Assembly: GCA_050942995.1 (NCBI GenBank)
Contig: JBMNOI010000001.1
Span: 1 to 64,000, forward strand
Origin: JBMNOI01 sp050942995
Lineage (GTDB): Bacteria; Chloroflexota; Anaerolineae; UBA1429
Direction of reading: 5' to 3'
Length of the DNA stretch: 64,000 bases
The translations under genes were made by a program, and so were the position numbers. Below the pieces are notes generated by a model. That model did not search any database and was not told the DNA's origin. It saw nothing but the letters and a program-made list of their open reading frames with translations. Shown here one piece after another: positions 36,221 through 45,776 of this stretch. Each line of letters opens with the position of its first letter. The stretch's first letter is position 1.

Positions 36221-37711
36221 ATGAAGAATCAGACGGTACGCGTACGCTATGCCCCCAGCCCCACGGGCGAGCAGCATATCGGGGGTGTAAGAACGGCGCT
36301 GTTCAACTATCTGTTTGCGCGCCACACGGGCGGGCATCTGGTGCTGCGCGTCGAAGATACCGATGTGACACGATCGGAGCGGCGTTATGAGCAAAGCCTG
36401 TACCACGACCTGCGCTGGCTGGGGCTGAACTGGGACGAGGGGCCGGATGTGGGCGGTCCGTATGGGCCGTATCGCCAATCGGAGCGCGGCGAACTCTATC
36501 GCGAGGCCGTCATGCGCCTGCTGGACGCGGGGCAGGCTTACCTCTGCTACTGCGCGCCGGAAGAGTTGCATGCCGAGCGTCGGCGGGCCATCGCCGAGGG
36601 CCGGCCACCGCGTTACAGCGGGCGATGCCGCGATCCTCAGGTGCGTCGCGAGCTGGCCCGCCGGGGAGGCAGGCCGCTGGTACGCTATGCCACCCCCGGG
36701 GATGAGACGCTTCAGGTGGACGATCTGGTGCGTGGCCAGGTCACCTTTTCCGGCGGTGATCTGGGAGATTTCGCCATCTATCGCGCCGATGACGACACCC
36801 TGAGCGGCGGACAGGCGCTGTATAACCTGGCCGTCGTAGTCGACGACCATGCGATGAAGATCACCCATGTGTTACGCGGGGAGGAACACCTGCCCAATAC
36901 GCCACGGCAGATGTTGCTCTATCGTGCCCTGGGTTATGAGACGCCCGCGTTCGGGCATCTCTCCCTCATCCTCGCGCCGGACGGCCACAAGATGAGCAAG
37001 CGCCAGGGCGATACATCCATCGCCCACTATCGCCGGGAGGGTTATCTGCCCGAGACGCTGCTGGCCTATATCGCAACGCTGGGAAAGGCTCCCGGGCGAG
37101 ATCCCGAACGGCTGGGCCTGGACGAGCTGGTCGAACGGTTCGATCTGCACCATCTATCGGCCAGCCCCTCGATCTATGATCCTCGCCGGTTGGAGGCGTT
37201 CAATCGCCGCCGCATCCGAAGCGAGGATATCGAATCGCTGGGGCAGCGGCTGCGCCCCCGGCTGGAGGAAGCCTACGGATGCTGGGAACGCGCCGCCGAT
37301 ACGGCACATTCCGCCGAAACGTGGTATCATATCCTGGTAGAGGCCGTGCGCGAAGAAGCCGTTACGTTGCAGGATATGGTAGAGATCAGCGCCTTTGCCT
37401 ATGTGTCCCGCGTGACCGATTGGACGGCCGAGGCGCACGAGGCGATGGCCGACGAATGGGCACCGAAAGTGCTGGAGCACTGTCGCACCACGTTGACCGA
37501 GGACGCGCTGCGCACACCGCTCACGGCCAACGAGTTCTTTCGTGAGATGCGCCACCACTTTCGAGATACCGCGGGCATTCGCGGGCGACTGGTGATGTTT
37601 CCGATACGCGCCGCCCTCACCGGCACGCTCAAGGGACCGTGCCTGGGTATGGTCACGTCGTTGTTGGGGCGGCGGCGCTGCATCGAACGGATAGAGGATG
37701 TACTGGCGTGA
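36221..37711 (+). CDS. gltX: Glutamyl-tRNA synthetase
   Basis: 496 residues. Class I signature 'YAPSPTGEQHIGGVRTALFN' (HIGH as H-I-G-G), 'LVLRVEDTDVTRSE', 'LAPDGHKMSKRQGDTSI' (KMSKR), and the helical anticodon-binding domain to the C terminus. It charges tRNA-Glu. No dedicated ribosome-binding site, because translation is coupled to the PIN-TRAM gene 3 bp upstream. Whether it also mischarges tRNA-Gln (needing GatCAB) cannot be judged from this window. Confidence 0.95.
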   Translation: MKNQTVRVRYAPSPTGEQHIGGVRTALFNYLFARHTGGHLVLRVEDTDVTRSERRYEQSLYHDLRWLGLNWDEGPDVGGPYGPYRQSERGELYREAVMRLLDAGQAYLCYCAPEELHAERRRAIAEGRPPRYSGRCRDPQVRRELARRGGRPLVRYATPGDETLQVDDLVRGQVTFSGGDLGDFAIYRADDDTLSGGQALYNLAVVVDDHAMKITHVLRGEEHLPNTPRQMLLYRALGYETPAFGHLSLILAPDGHKMSKRQGDTSIAHYRREGYLPETLLAYIATLGKAPGRDPERLGLDELVERFDLHHLSASPSIYDPRRLEAFNRRRIRSEDIESLGQRLRPRLEEAYGCWERAADTAHSAETWYHILVEAVREEAVTLQDMVEISAFAYVSRVTDWTAEAHEAMADEWAPKVLEHCRTTLTEDALRTPLTANEFFREMRHHFRDTAGIRGRLVMFPIRAALTGTLKGPCLGMVTSLLGRRRCIERIEDVLA

Positions 37712-37834
37712 GTATAGACCGACACAGGGTGTTACAGTGTATCTGTACCTCGGGACGCGCCCTATAGGAGGGCCGCGTCCCATGTGAGGCTGCGCCCGAA
37801 TCGAAATCAGAACTCGATCTGGAGGTACAGAGCA

Positions 37835-39292
37835 ATGACGGATAAAACATTACGGCTCTACAACTCGTTGAGCCGCCAAAAAGAGGTTTTCGAGCCGATC
37901 CATGAGGGGCGGGTGCACATGTATGTGTGCGGCCCGACGGTGTATAACGATGCCCATCTGGGCCACGGCAAGACATATGTGAACTTTGATACGATCGTAC
38001 GCTACCTGCGCTACCTGGGCTACCGCGTGCTCTATGTGCAAAACATCACCGATGTGGGCCACCTGCTGGATAGCGGCGAGGATCGCATACTCAAGGGCGC
38101 CCAGCGCGAGCAGGTGCAGCCCATGGAGCTGGCCGAGACCTATGCGCGGCGCTACTTCCGCGATATGGATCGGCTCAACGTACTGCGCCCCGACATCTCA
38201 CCCCGGGCCACGGGCCACGTGCTCGAGATGATCGAGTGGATCCAGAGCCTCATCGATAAGGGATTCGCCTACGAATCCAACGGCTCGGTCTATTTCTCGG
38301 TTTCGCGCTTTGCCGAGTATGGCAAGCTCTCCGGGCGGCGTGTCGATGAATTGCGCGCCGGGGCGCGGGTGGACGTGCTGGAGGAAAAGCGCGACGCGGC
38401 GGATTTCGCCCTGTGGAAGCGTGCCGAACCGGAGCACATTATGCGATGGAACAGCCCGTGGGGCGAAGGGTTCCCCGGCTGGCACATCGAGTGCACGGTG
38501 ATGGCGACTAAATATCTGGGGCAGCCCTTTGACATCCACGGCGGGGGGCTGGAGAACAAGTTCCCCCATCACGAATGCGAGGTCGCTCAGGCCGAGGCGG
38601 CCACAGGCAAGCCCTTTGCCCGTTACTGGATGCACAACGGTATGCTGATGATCCGTGGCGAAGAGATGCACAAATCGCTGGGCAACTTTGTCACGCTGGA
38701 GCAGGCGTTCGAGCGCTGGGACCCGATGGTCATCCGCTTCTTTATCCTGCTGACCCACTATCGCAACCCGCTGGATCTGACCGAAGAGGCGCTGGATGCC
38801 GCCGAACGCGGCTACGGTCGGCTGGCCGCGGCGATGCGGGCCGTGCGTCAGCGTATGGCAGAGGCCCCCGAGGGGGAGGCCGACGCCGCCGCGCTGGAGA
38901 TGGTCGATCGGGGCAGGCAGGCCTTTGAAGAGAGCATGAACGATGACTTTAACACGCCCGGCGGTATCGCCGCGCTGTTCGACATGACCCGTGAGGTAAA
39001 CACCCTTCTGAACTCGGGTGCGCCCCTGACCCGTGGCACGTTAGAGGCCATAGACACCGCCTACCGCCGCATGGCCGGCGAGGCGCTGGGGCTGTTGCCC
39101 GATAACCTGGGTGAAGAGGAGGATGTGGCCGGGCTCTCGAACGAGCTGATCGAGCTTTTGATCGAAACTCGCCTGAACCTGCGCAAAGCAAAGCAGTGGC
39201 AGGCGGCCGACGAAATCCGTGACCGCCTGGCGGAGCTGGGCATTCAGCTTCACGATAGCGCCGAGGGCACCACCTGGTCGCGCAGCAACTGA
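37835..39292 (+). CDS. cysS: Cysteinyl-tRNA synthetase
   Basis: 485 residues. '[20 protein letters not shown]' contains the zinc-binding Cys and HIGH-like HLGH; '[14 protein letters not shown]' (Cys) and '[14 protein letters not shown]' (His, Glu) are further zinc ligands; '[14 protein letters not shown]' replaces KMSKS. Full length. ATG 37835 follows ggaggt. The 123-bp gap from gltX contains a hairpin, gggacgcg / cgcgtccc, and no tRNA-sensing leader. Confidence 0.95.
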   Translation: MTDKTLRLYNSLSRQKEVFEPIHEGRVHMYVCGPTVYNDAHLGHGKTYVNFDTIVRYLRYLGYRVLYVQNITDVGHLLDSGEDRILKGAQREQVQPMELAETYARRYFRDMDRLNVLRPDISPRATGHVLEMIEWIQSLIDKGFAYESNGSVYFSVSRFAEYGKLSGRRVDELRAGARVDVLEEKRDAADFALWKRAEPEHIMRWNSPWGEGFPGWHIECTVMATKYLGQPFDIHGGGLENKFPHHECEVAQAEAATGKPFARYWMHNGMLMIRGEEMHKSLGNFVTLEQAFERWDPMVIRFFILLTHYRNPLDLTEEALDAAERGYGRLAAAMRAVRQRMAEAPEGEADAAALEMVDRGRQAFEESMNDDFNTPGGIAALFDMTREVNTLLNSGAPLTRGTLEAIDTAYRRMAGEALGLLPDNLGEEEDVAGLSNELIELLIETRLNLRKAKQWQAADEIRDRLAELGIQLHDSAEGTTWSRSN

Positions 39293-39308
39293 GGAGTAGA
39301 CACAGCGC

Positions 39309-40052
39309 ATGGAGAACCTCGTTGGGCGCAACCCGGTCCATGAAGCCCTGCGGGCCGGTCGGCGACGCATCGAACGTGTGTTGCTGGCCGAAGGCGTGGC
39401 CGAAAAAGGCACCGTAGAGCATATTGTGGCGCTATGTCGACAGCGCCGTGTGGCGATAGAGCGCGTCTCGAAACAAGAGATCGATCGGTTGAGCGGCGAC
39501 GTCCTGCATCAGGGCGTCGCCGCCCACGTGTCGCCCTACCCTTACGTCGAGATCGACGATATCCTGGCGCCGGCCCGAGAAGGCGGCGAGATGCCTTTTG
39601 TGCTGGCGCTGGATTCGCTGCAAGACCCGCAAAATGTGGGCTCGTTGATGCGCACCGCCGAGGCCGTGGGGGTGCATGGCGTCATCCTGCCCGATCGGCG
39701 GGCGGTGGGCGTCACCCCGGCCGTAAGTCGGGCCTCGGCCGGCGCCGTAGAGCATCTGCAGGTCGCGATGGTCAAGAACCTGGTGCGCGCTCTGGATGAG
39801 TTAAAAGAGCGAGGGCTCTGGATCGCCGGCGGCGAGGATCACCCGGAGGCGGTGGACTATACCGGGGTCGATCTGAATCGCCCTCTGGCGCTGGTTCTGG
39901 GAAGCGAGGGGCGGGGCATGCGTCGGCTGGTGGCCGAGCGCTGTGACTTTTTGCTGCGCATCCCCATGCGGGGACGCGTGGGCTCGCTCAATGTATCGGT
40001 GGCCGGTGGGATTTTGCTCTACCGTGCCTGGCATGCGCGGCAAAGCCCTTGA
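39309..40052 (+). CDS. rlmB: 23S rRNA 2'-O-methyltransferase RlmB (TrmH family SpoU)
   Basis: 247 residues. N-terminal L30e-like substrate domain 'VGRNPVHEALRAGRRRIERV' and 'LHQGVAAHVSPYPY', then the SPOUT knot: 'LALDSLQDPQNVGSLMRTAE' (motif 1), 'LVLGSEGRGMRRL' (motif 2) and 'IPMRGRVGSLNVSVAGGILL' (motif 3). It 2'-O-methylates a G in the 23S rRNA peptidyl-transferase region, using AdoMet. The cysS-rlmB order is widespread. 16 bp after cysS. Confidence 0.93.
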   Translation: MENLVGRNPVHEALRAGRRRIERVLLAEGVAEKGTVEHIVALCRQRRVAIERVSKQEIDRLSGDVLHQGVAAHVSPYPYVEIDDILAPAREGGEMPFVLALDSLQDPQNVGSLMRTAEAVGVHGVILPDRRAVGVTPAVSRASAGAVEHLQVAMVKNLVRALDELKERGLWIAGGEDHPEAVDYTGVDLNRPLALVLGSEGRGMRRLVAERCDFLLRIPMRGRVGSLNVSVAGGILLYRAWHARQSP

Positions 40053-40113
40053 CCGAGCATAGGGCATGAGACGATTTGACGTATGCTGTGAGTATGGTAT
40101 ACTGCGTCCTCGC

Positions 40114-40141
40114 TTGACCGCTGAGCATATCGGGCTATAAT
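40114..40141 (+). promoter_or_regulatory. Promoter of the tRNA-tuf operon
   Basis: TTGACC (40114-40119), 16 bp, TATAAT (40136-40141), about 15 bp before the first tRNA. Confidence 0.85.
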
Positions 40142-40155
40142 AAACGTTGATCTTG

Positions 40156-40230
40156 GCCGACGTAGCTCAACGGCAGAGCAGCGGTTTTGTAAACCGCCGG
40201 TTGTGGGTTCAAGTCCCTCCGTCGGCTCCA
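40156..40230 (+). tRNA. tRNA-Thr (TGT)
   Basis: Cloverleaf with 7-bp acceptor gccgacg / cgtcggc, TGT anticodon in loop tttgtaa, TTC arm gtgggttcaagtccc, and encoded CCA (40228-40230), unlike the other tRNAs here. Confidence 0.95.
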
Positions 40231-40282
40231 CGAGTTTGTGGGCGCAGAGGGGTTTATCAAAAATCGAGCGTTCGGTAAATGT

Positions 40283-40364
40283 GGGCAGGTACCCAAGCGG
40301 CCAAAGGGGACTGACTGTAAATCAGTTGGCAACGCCTTCGGAGGTTCGAATCCTTCCCTGCCCA
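40283..40364 (+). tRNA. tRNA-Tyr (GTA)
   Basis: Acceptor gggcagg / cctgccc, GTA anticodon in ctgtaaa, and the long variable arm of class II tRNA-Tyr (ttggcaacgccttcgga). Discriminator A, no encoded CCA. Confidence 0.95.
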
Positions 40365-40386
40365 CCTTGATTTTTTACCCAGTAGT

Positions 40387-40459
40387 GCCCACGTAGCTCA
40401 GACGGTAGAGCACGTTCTTGGTAAGGACGTGGTCATGGGTTCAAGTCCCATCGTGGGCT
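40387..40459 (+). tRNA. tRNA-Thr (GGT)
   Basis: Acceptor gcccacg / cgtgggc, loop ttggtaa with anticodon GGT, TTC arm atgggttcaagtccc. Discriminator T, no encoded CCA. Together with the TGT tRNA it reads all ACN codons except possibly ACG by its own tRNA. Confidence 0.95.
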
Positions 40460-40525
40460 CAAGCATGTCAAAGTGGGATGCTCATCCCGTCCTGTGCGAT
40501 GTACTCTAAGGAGGTCTGGTTTTAG

Positions 40526-41728
<1,203 letters not shown>

Positions 41729-41749
41729 TGCTCTGAAAGAGACAATATC

Positions 41750-41914
41750 ATGGCAAAGAAAGCAAACCGCCTGGTCATCACGCTGGCCTGTTCCGAATGT
41801 CGAGAGCGGAACTATACGTCCGAGAAGAATCGGCAGAACGATTCGGGCCGGTTGGCTTTGAACAAATATTGCCCGCGTTGCCGGCGCCATACCGAGCATC
41901 GCGAGCAGCGCTAG
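41750..41914 (+). CDS. rpmG: 50S ribosomal protein L33
   Basis: 54 residues, [20 protein letters not shown] and so on, with 'CSEC' and '[13 protein letters not shown]', so the zinc-binding (C+) form with two CxxC pairs. It is 21 bp after tuf, before tRNA-Trp. Short, but unmistakable and full length. Confidence 0.95.
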   Translation: MAKKANRLVITLACSECRERNYTSEKNRQNDSGRLALNKYCPRCRRHTEHREQR

Positions 41915-41983
41915 AGATTATGACGGCCGTGCCCCGAAGGGTTGGATGATTCGGGGCCGGCCGATTCGACCGGGTTTCATCGC

Positions 41984-42056
41984 AGGCGAGTAGCTCAATT
42001 GGCAGAGCGACGGTCTCCAAAACCGTAGGCTGCGGGTTCGATTCCTGCCTCGCCTG
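41984..42056 (+). tRNA. tRNA-Trp (CCA)
   Basis: Acceptor aggcgag / ctcgcct, loop ctccaaa with anticodon CCA, TTC arm gcgggttcgattcct. The discriminator is G42056, so the mature 3' end is GCCA, which is exactly complementary to the TGGC bulge of the Trp T-box at 21457-21460. No encoded CCA. Confidence 0.95.
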
Positions 42057-42199
42057 CCTCGTGTGACTGTTAGGCACCGCGCCAGGCTCGCGGCCCGTGA
42101 ATTCGGCTGACCGCGAAGCGTTGATTGATCGAGTACCTGGCCCCCGGTGTCTACAATTTTGTTGGAAAAAGTGCGGGCCCTGCCCCGAGGAGAGCGCCC

Positions 42200-42448
42200 T
42201 TGGCAAAGAAAAAGTCGACGGCACCGGCTAAAACTCAGGGCCGCCTGGCAAAGCGATTTGGCGGGCTTGCTCGCTATTTCCGTGAGGTGCGCGCCGAGGT
42301 CAAAAAGGTCGTGTGGCCGACCCGTCGTGCGGCGGTTAACCTGACGATGATCGTTCTGGCTGTTACTGTTAGCATGAGTGCCGCTCTGGGCTTTATCGAC
42401 TGGATCTTTTCGCGCATGTTCGCCTTTATCATCATGATCGCGAGCTAG
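42200..42448 (+). CDS. secE: Preprotein translocase subunit SecE
   Basis: 82 residues from TTG 42200 (gaggag upstream); the longer frame from 42125 has no support. Basic N terminus, the conserved amphipathic 'RYFREVRAEVKKVVWPTR' and one transmembrane helix ('NLTMIVLAVTVSMSAALGFI'). A SecYEG component. Located, as usual, between rpmG/tRNA-Trp and nusG. Confidence 0.93.
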   Translation: MAKKKSTAPAKTQGRLAKRFGGLARYFREVRAEVKKVVWPTRRAAVNLTMIVLAVTVSMSAALGFIDWIFSRMFAFIIMIAS

Positions 42449-42492
42449 CGTTGACCTTTCAGCACAGGCTACAGAGCAGATAAGAGAAGGCC

Positions 42493-43149
42493 ATGATGGA
42501 TCCGATAGAACGGGAGCCCAAGAACTCGGACTCCTGGGAAACTGAAGATACCCCCCTCGATGAGCCCACCGACGGCTCGGAACAGGATGTCGAGGCCGGG
42601 AACGCCCCAGAGGACGCGACCGACGTTCGTCGCGAGTGGTTCGTCGTGCACAGCTACTCCGGCTATGAGAACAAGGTCAAAAAGAACCTCGAGCAGCGCA
42701 TCGAGACCATGGGCATGCAGGACAAGATCTTTCGCGTGGTTGTGCCCACAGAGGAGGAGGTCGAGATTCGCGACGGGCAGCGCCGCACCAGTCGGCGTCG
42801 TGTGTTTCCCGGATATATCCTGGTCGAGATGGTGATGGACGATGAATCATGGTACGTGGTGCGTAATACGCCCGGCGTCATCGGATTCGTCGGGTCGGGC
42901 ACCCGCCCCGTGCCTCTGAGTACAGAGGAAGTTGACAAGATCCTCCAGCGCATGGAGGTCGAACAGCCTCACGTCAAGGTCAACTTTCGGGTGGGCGAGA
43001 CGGTGCGGATCATCGAAGGCCCCTTTGCCGATTTTATGGCTATGGTGGACGAAATCTACCCCGACCGAGGCAAAGTGCGGGTTCTGGTATCGTTCTTTGG
43101 ACGCGAGACCCCCGTGGAGATGGATTTTCTCCAGGTGGAAAAGATCTAG
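42493..43149 (+). CDS. nusG: Transcription termination/antitermination protein NusG
   Basis: 218 residues. An acidic N-terminal extension of about 40 residues precedes the NGN domain ('WFVVHSYSGYENKVKKNLEQ', 'VFPGYILVEMVMDDESWYVV', 'TPGVIGFVGSG'), then a KOW domain ('GETVRIIEGPFADFMAMVDE'). It binds RNA polymerase beta' and links it to Rho or ribosomal S10. The extension is longer than in E. coli NusG. ATG 42493 or 42496. Confidence 0.97.
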   Translation: MMDPIEREPKNSDSWETEDTPLDEPTDGSEQDVEAGNAPEDATDVRREWFVVHSYSGYENKVKKNLEQRIETMGMQDKIFRVVVPTEEEVEIRDGQRRTSRRRVFPGYILVEMVMDDESWYVVRNTPGVIGFVGSGTRPVPLSTEEVDKILQRMEVEQPHVKVNFRVGETVRIIEGPFADFMAMVDEIYPDRGKVRVLVSFFGRETPVEMDFLQVEKI

Positions 43150-43209
43150 CGAATCTCAGGCATCCCGGGCGGGGTACAGGCCCGCCTTGAGCAGAGAGGT
43201 ATGGGTTAG

Positions 43210-43632
43210 ATGGCAAAAAAGGTCGTAGCTATCATCAAGTTGCAGATTCAGGCGGGCAAGGCCAACCCGGCACCGCCGGTGGGCCCTGCGCTGGGTCAGC
43301 ATGGCGTGAACATTATGCAGTTCTGCAAAGAGTACAACGCCCGCACCCAGGCCGATATGGGTACCGTGATCCCCGTCGAAATCACCATCTATGGTGACCG
43401 TTCGTTCACCTTTATCACCAAGACGCCGCCTGCCAAGGATCTGCTCCTCAAAGCGGCAGGGCTGCAAAAAGGTTCGGCAACGCCCAACACCGCCAAGGTG
43501 GGCACCGTCACGCGCGATCAGGTGCGTGAGATCGCCGAGGCCAAGATGAAGGACCTGAACGCGATGGATATCGAAGGTGCCATGAAGATGATCGAGGGCA
43601 CCGCCCGCAGCATGGGAATCACGATTGCCTAA
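43210..43632 (+). CDS. rplK: 50S ribosomal protein L11
   Basis: 140 residues, standard length. '[20 protein letters not shown]', '[15 protein letters not shown]', C-terminal RNA-binding '[15 protein letters not shown]' and '[10 protein letters not shown]'. Part of the GTPase-associated centre. Preceded by gagaggt. Confidence 0.98.
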   Translation: MAKKVVAIIKLQIQAGKANPAPPVGPALGQHGVNIMQFCKEYNARTQADMGTVIPVEITIYGDRSFTFITKTPPAKDLLLKAAGLQKGSATPNTAKVGTVTRDQVREIAEAKMKDLNAMDIEGAMKMIEGTARSMGITIA

Positions 43633-43719
43633 TGTGATCGCCACGGCGCCTCATTTGGACGCCATTATTCGTGGGAGGGCGGCCTACACACCGCCCGATG
43701 GGACCACAAGGAGACAGAA

Positions 43720-44430
43720 ATGCCCAAGCACGGCAAGAACTACATGAGTAAAGTGGCCGGAATAGATCGCAATGCGGCCTATTCTCCACGTGAGGCGATA
43801 GAGATGGTCAAGAACATCTCCTTTGCCAAGTTCGATGAAACCGTCGAAGTGCACATGCGGTTGAATGTTGACCCCCGCCACGCCGATCAGCAGGTGCGCG
43901 GCACCGTGTCGCTGCCTGCCGGCACCGGCAAGACCGTTCGCATCCTGGTGTTTGCCGAGGGTGAATGGATCCGGGTCGCCGAAGAGGCGGGCGCCGACTA
44001 TGCGGGCACCGACGAGTACATACAGCGGATTATGGACGGCTGGCTGGAATTCGACGTGGCCGTCGCCATTCCGCAGGTGATGGGCAAGATCGGCCGACTG
44101 GGTCGCGTGCTGGGTCCCCGGGGCCTCATGCCCAACCCTCGCGCCGGTACCGTGGTACAGCCCGATGAGATCGCCGACACCATCGAGCAGTTGCGCCAGG
44201 GGCGTGTCGAGTTTCGCGTGGACCGCACGTCGAACCTGCATGTCCCCATCGGCAAGGTGAGCTTTGAGGTCGACCAGCTCATGAGCAACTTGGCCGCTGT
44301 GATGGATGCCGTTATGCGTGCCCGACCGGCGGCCGTTCGCGGCGCTTATATTCGCCGCCTGACCCTTGCGTCGACGATGGGCCCCGGCCTGCGTGTGGAT
44401 ATAGGTGAGGCGCAGAATCTGCGCGTTTAA
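43720..44430 (+). CDS. rplA: 50S ribosomal protein L1
   Basis: 236 residues. 'VEVHMRLNVDPRHADQQVRG', 'MGKIGRLGRVLGPRGLMPNP' and 'RTSNLHVPIGKVSF' are signature L1 blocks. Binds 23S rRNA at the L1 stalk and is commonly an autogenous translational repressor. aaggaga 7 nt before ATG. Confidence 0.98.
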   Translation: MPKHGKNYMSKVAGIDRNAAYSPREAIEMVKNISFAKFDETVEVHMRLNVDPRHADQQVRGTVSLPAGTGKTVRILVFAEGEWIRVAEEAGADYAGTDEYIQRIMDGWLEFDVAVAIPQVMGKIGRLGRVLGPRGLMPNPRAGTVVQPDEIADTIEQLRQGRVEFRVDRTSNLHVPIGKVSFEVDQLMSNLAAVMDAVMRARPAAVRGAYIRRLTLASTMGPGLRVDIGEAQNLRV

Positions 44431-44447
44431 ACAACCGAACAACGCTC

Positions 44448-44628
44448 GGCCGTAGACAGCAGGTGCGTATTGACGCTTAATCATCAGCCTGCCGAGGCAG
44501 AGATCACGGGTTGCCCCTAAATAGCCGGAGAATCGAGCGAGGCGACCCGGCTTGAGGTAGATATTCCTAATTCAGGAACATGCCCCAATGAGATCTTTGC
44601 GTCGGTATGGCGCAAAGATCTTTTTTTT
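44448..44628 (+). promoter_or_regulatory. L10 ribosomal leader with attenuator
   Basis: 'cgtagacagcaggtgcg' and 'cttaatcatcagcctgccgaggcag' (about 44450-44506) match the conserved core of the L10 leader that binds the L10(L12)4 complex. Downstream is a near-perfect terminator: agatctttgcg / cgcaaagatct (44591-44620) plus eight T, 30 nt before rplJ. So autoregulation here is probably transcriptional attenuation. Confidence 0.85.
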
Positions 44629-44656
44629 CATCTTACCGGAAGGAGGTGAGACGCTC

Positions 44657-45196
44657 TTGGCACTAACACGCAAAGAAAAAGAGCAATTAGTTCAGGAGTA
44701 CTCGGAGCGGATCGGGCGGGCTCAGGTGATGATCTGGGCGCGTTACACCCGCCTCAAAGTCGCACAGATGGAAACGTTGCGCCGCCAGCTCTACGATAGC
44801 GGGGCCGAGGCTGTGGTGGTCAAGAACAAGCTGTTGGGCATCGCTCTGGGCAACGCCGGCCTGCCGGTCACCGAGGAGATGGCATCGGGTGCTTCGCTGG
44901 TGACCTTTGTCTATGACGATATCGCCCCGGCCGCAAAAGCGGTGACCGAGTTTGCCCGACGCAATGGTGATGCGTTCCAGATCATCGGGGGCGTGGTGGG
45001 CGACCGGTTGGCGACAACCGCCCAGGTGCAGGCTTTGACCGACCTGCCGTCGCGCGATATGCTGCTGGCCCAGGTGGTGGGCGGCATCCAGGCGCCGATG
45101 ACGGGTCTGGTAGGAACGCTATCTGCTGTGCTCCGCAGTGTGATGTATGTGCTCAACGCACGTTCCGATCAATTGAGAGAGGGCTCTGCAAGCTGA
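44657..45196 (+). CDS. rplJ: 50S ribosomal protein L10
   Basis: 179 residues from TTG 44657, chosen because aaggaggtgag lies just upstream; the earlier in-frame ATG (44588) is inside the attenuator hairpin. 'LTRKEKEQLVQEYSERIGRA', 'VVVKNKLLGIALGNAG' and the C-terminal L7/L12-binding helix 'VGTLSAVLRSVMYVLNAR'. Builds the ribosomal stalk base. Confidence 0.95.
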   Translation: MALTRKEKEQLVQEYSERIGRAQVMIWARYTRLKVAQMETLRRQLYDSGAEAVVVKNKLLGIALGNAGLPVTEEMASGASLVTFVYDDIAPAAKAVTEFARRNGDAFQIIGGVVGDRLATTAQVQALTDLPSRDMLLAQVVGGIQAPMTGLVGTLSAVLRSVMYVLNARSDQLREGSAS

Positions 45197-45278
45197 TGGC
45201 TTGTGCGCTCTTGTCCACATCCCGCTCCGGATGGTTCCGGGGCTAACATGAAATGGATATCTATTCAGGAGGTCTAGA

Positions 45279-45659
45279 ATGACGCAGGAAGAACTGATCA
45301 ATGCCATCAGCAACATGACGGTACTGGAGCTGGCCGAGCTGGTCAAGGCTCTGGAAGAGAAATTTGGCGTGAGCGCCGCCGCCCCTGTGGCCATGGCCGC
45401 CATGCCCGGCGCCGCCGCCGCCGAGGTCGTCGAGGAGCAGGAAGAGCAGACTGAGTTTGACGTCGTCCTCTCCGCCGTGGGCGATCAAAAGATCCAGGTC
45501 ATCAAGGCCGTGCGCGAGCTGACCGACCTGGGTCTGCGTGAGGCCAAGGAACTGGTCGATGGCGCTCCTTCTACCGTGCTCAAGGGCGTGGCCAAGGAGC
45601 AGGCCGAAGCCGCCAAGACCAGGCTGGCCGAAGCCGGCGCGACGGCAGAGGTCAAGTAA
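45279..45659 (+). CDS. rplL: 50S ribosomal protein L7/L12
   Basis: 126 residues. N-terminal dimerisation helices '[20 protein letters not shown]', Ala-rich hinge, and C-terminal factor-binding domain '[20 protein letters not shown]' and 'VKEQAEAAK'-like end. The stalk protein. aggaggtctag precedes ATG. Last gene of the ribosomal run; rpoB does not follow. Confidence 0.97.
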   Translation: MTQEELINAISNMTVLELAELVKALEEKFGVSAAAPVAMAAMPGAAAAEVVEEQEEQTEFDVVLSAVGDQKIQVIKAVRELTDLGLREAKELVDGAPSTVLKGVAKEQAEAAKTRLAEAGATAEVK

Positions 45660-45690
45660 CGTCTCTGCTTCGCCTGTTCGAGGTAAATGA

Positions 45691-45724
45691 AACACGGGCC
45701 ACTCCGATGGGGATGGCCCGTGTT
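45691..45724. terminator. Bidirectional terminator between rplL and topA
   Basis: 11-bp stem aacacgggcca / tggcccgtgtt between convergent genes, with a T-rich flank on each side. Confidence 0.75.
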
Positions 45725-45776
45725 CTTGTCCTGAGCTCTGCCGGCCGGAGTTGAGCAACTCGTCCCCAAACAGGCT

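Noticed and set aside
37712..37834. T-box upstream of cysS
   Set aside because: The gap is only 123 bp and has no T-box sequence or specifier-containing stem; only a simple hairpin is present.
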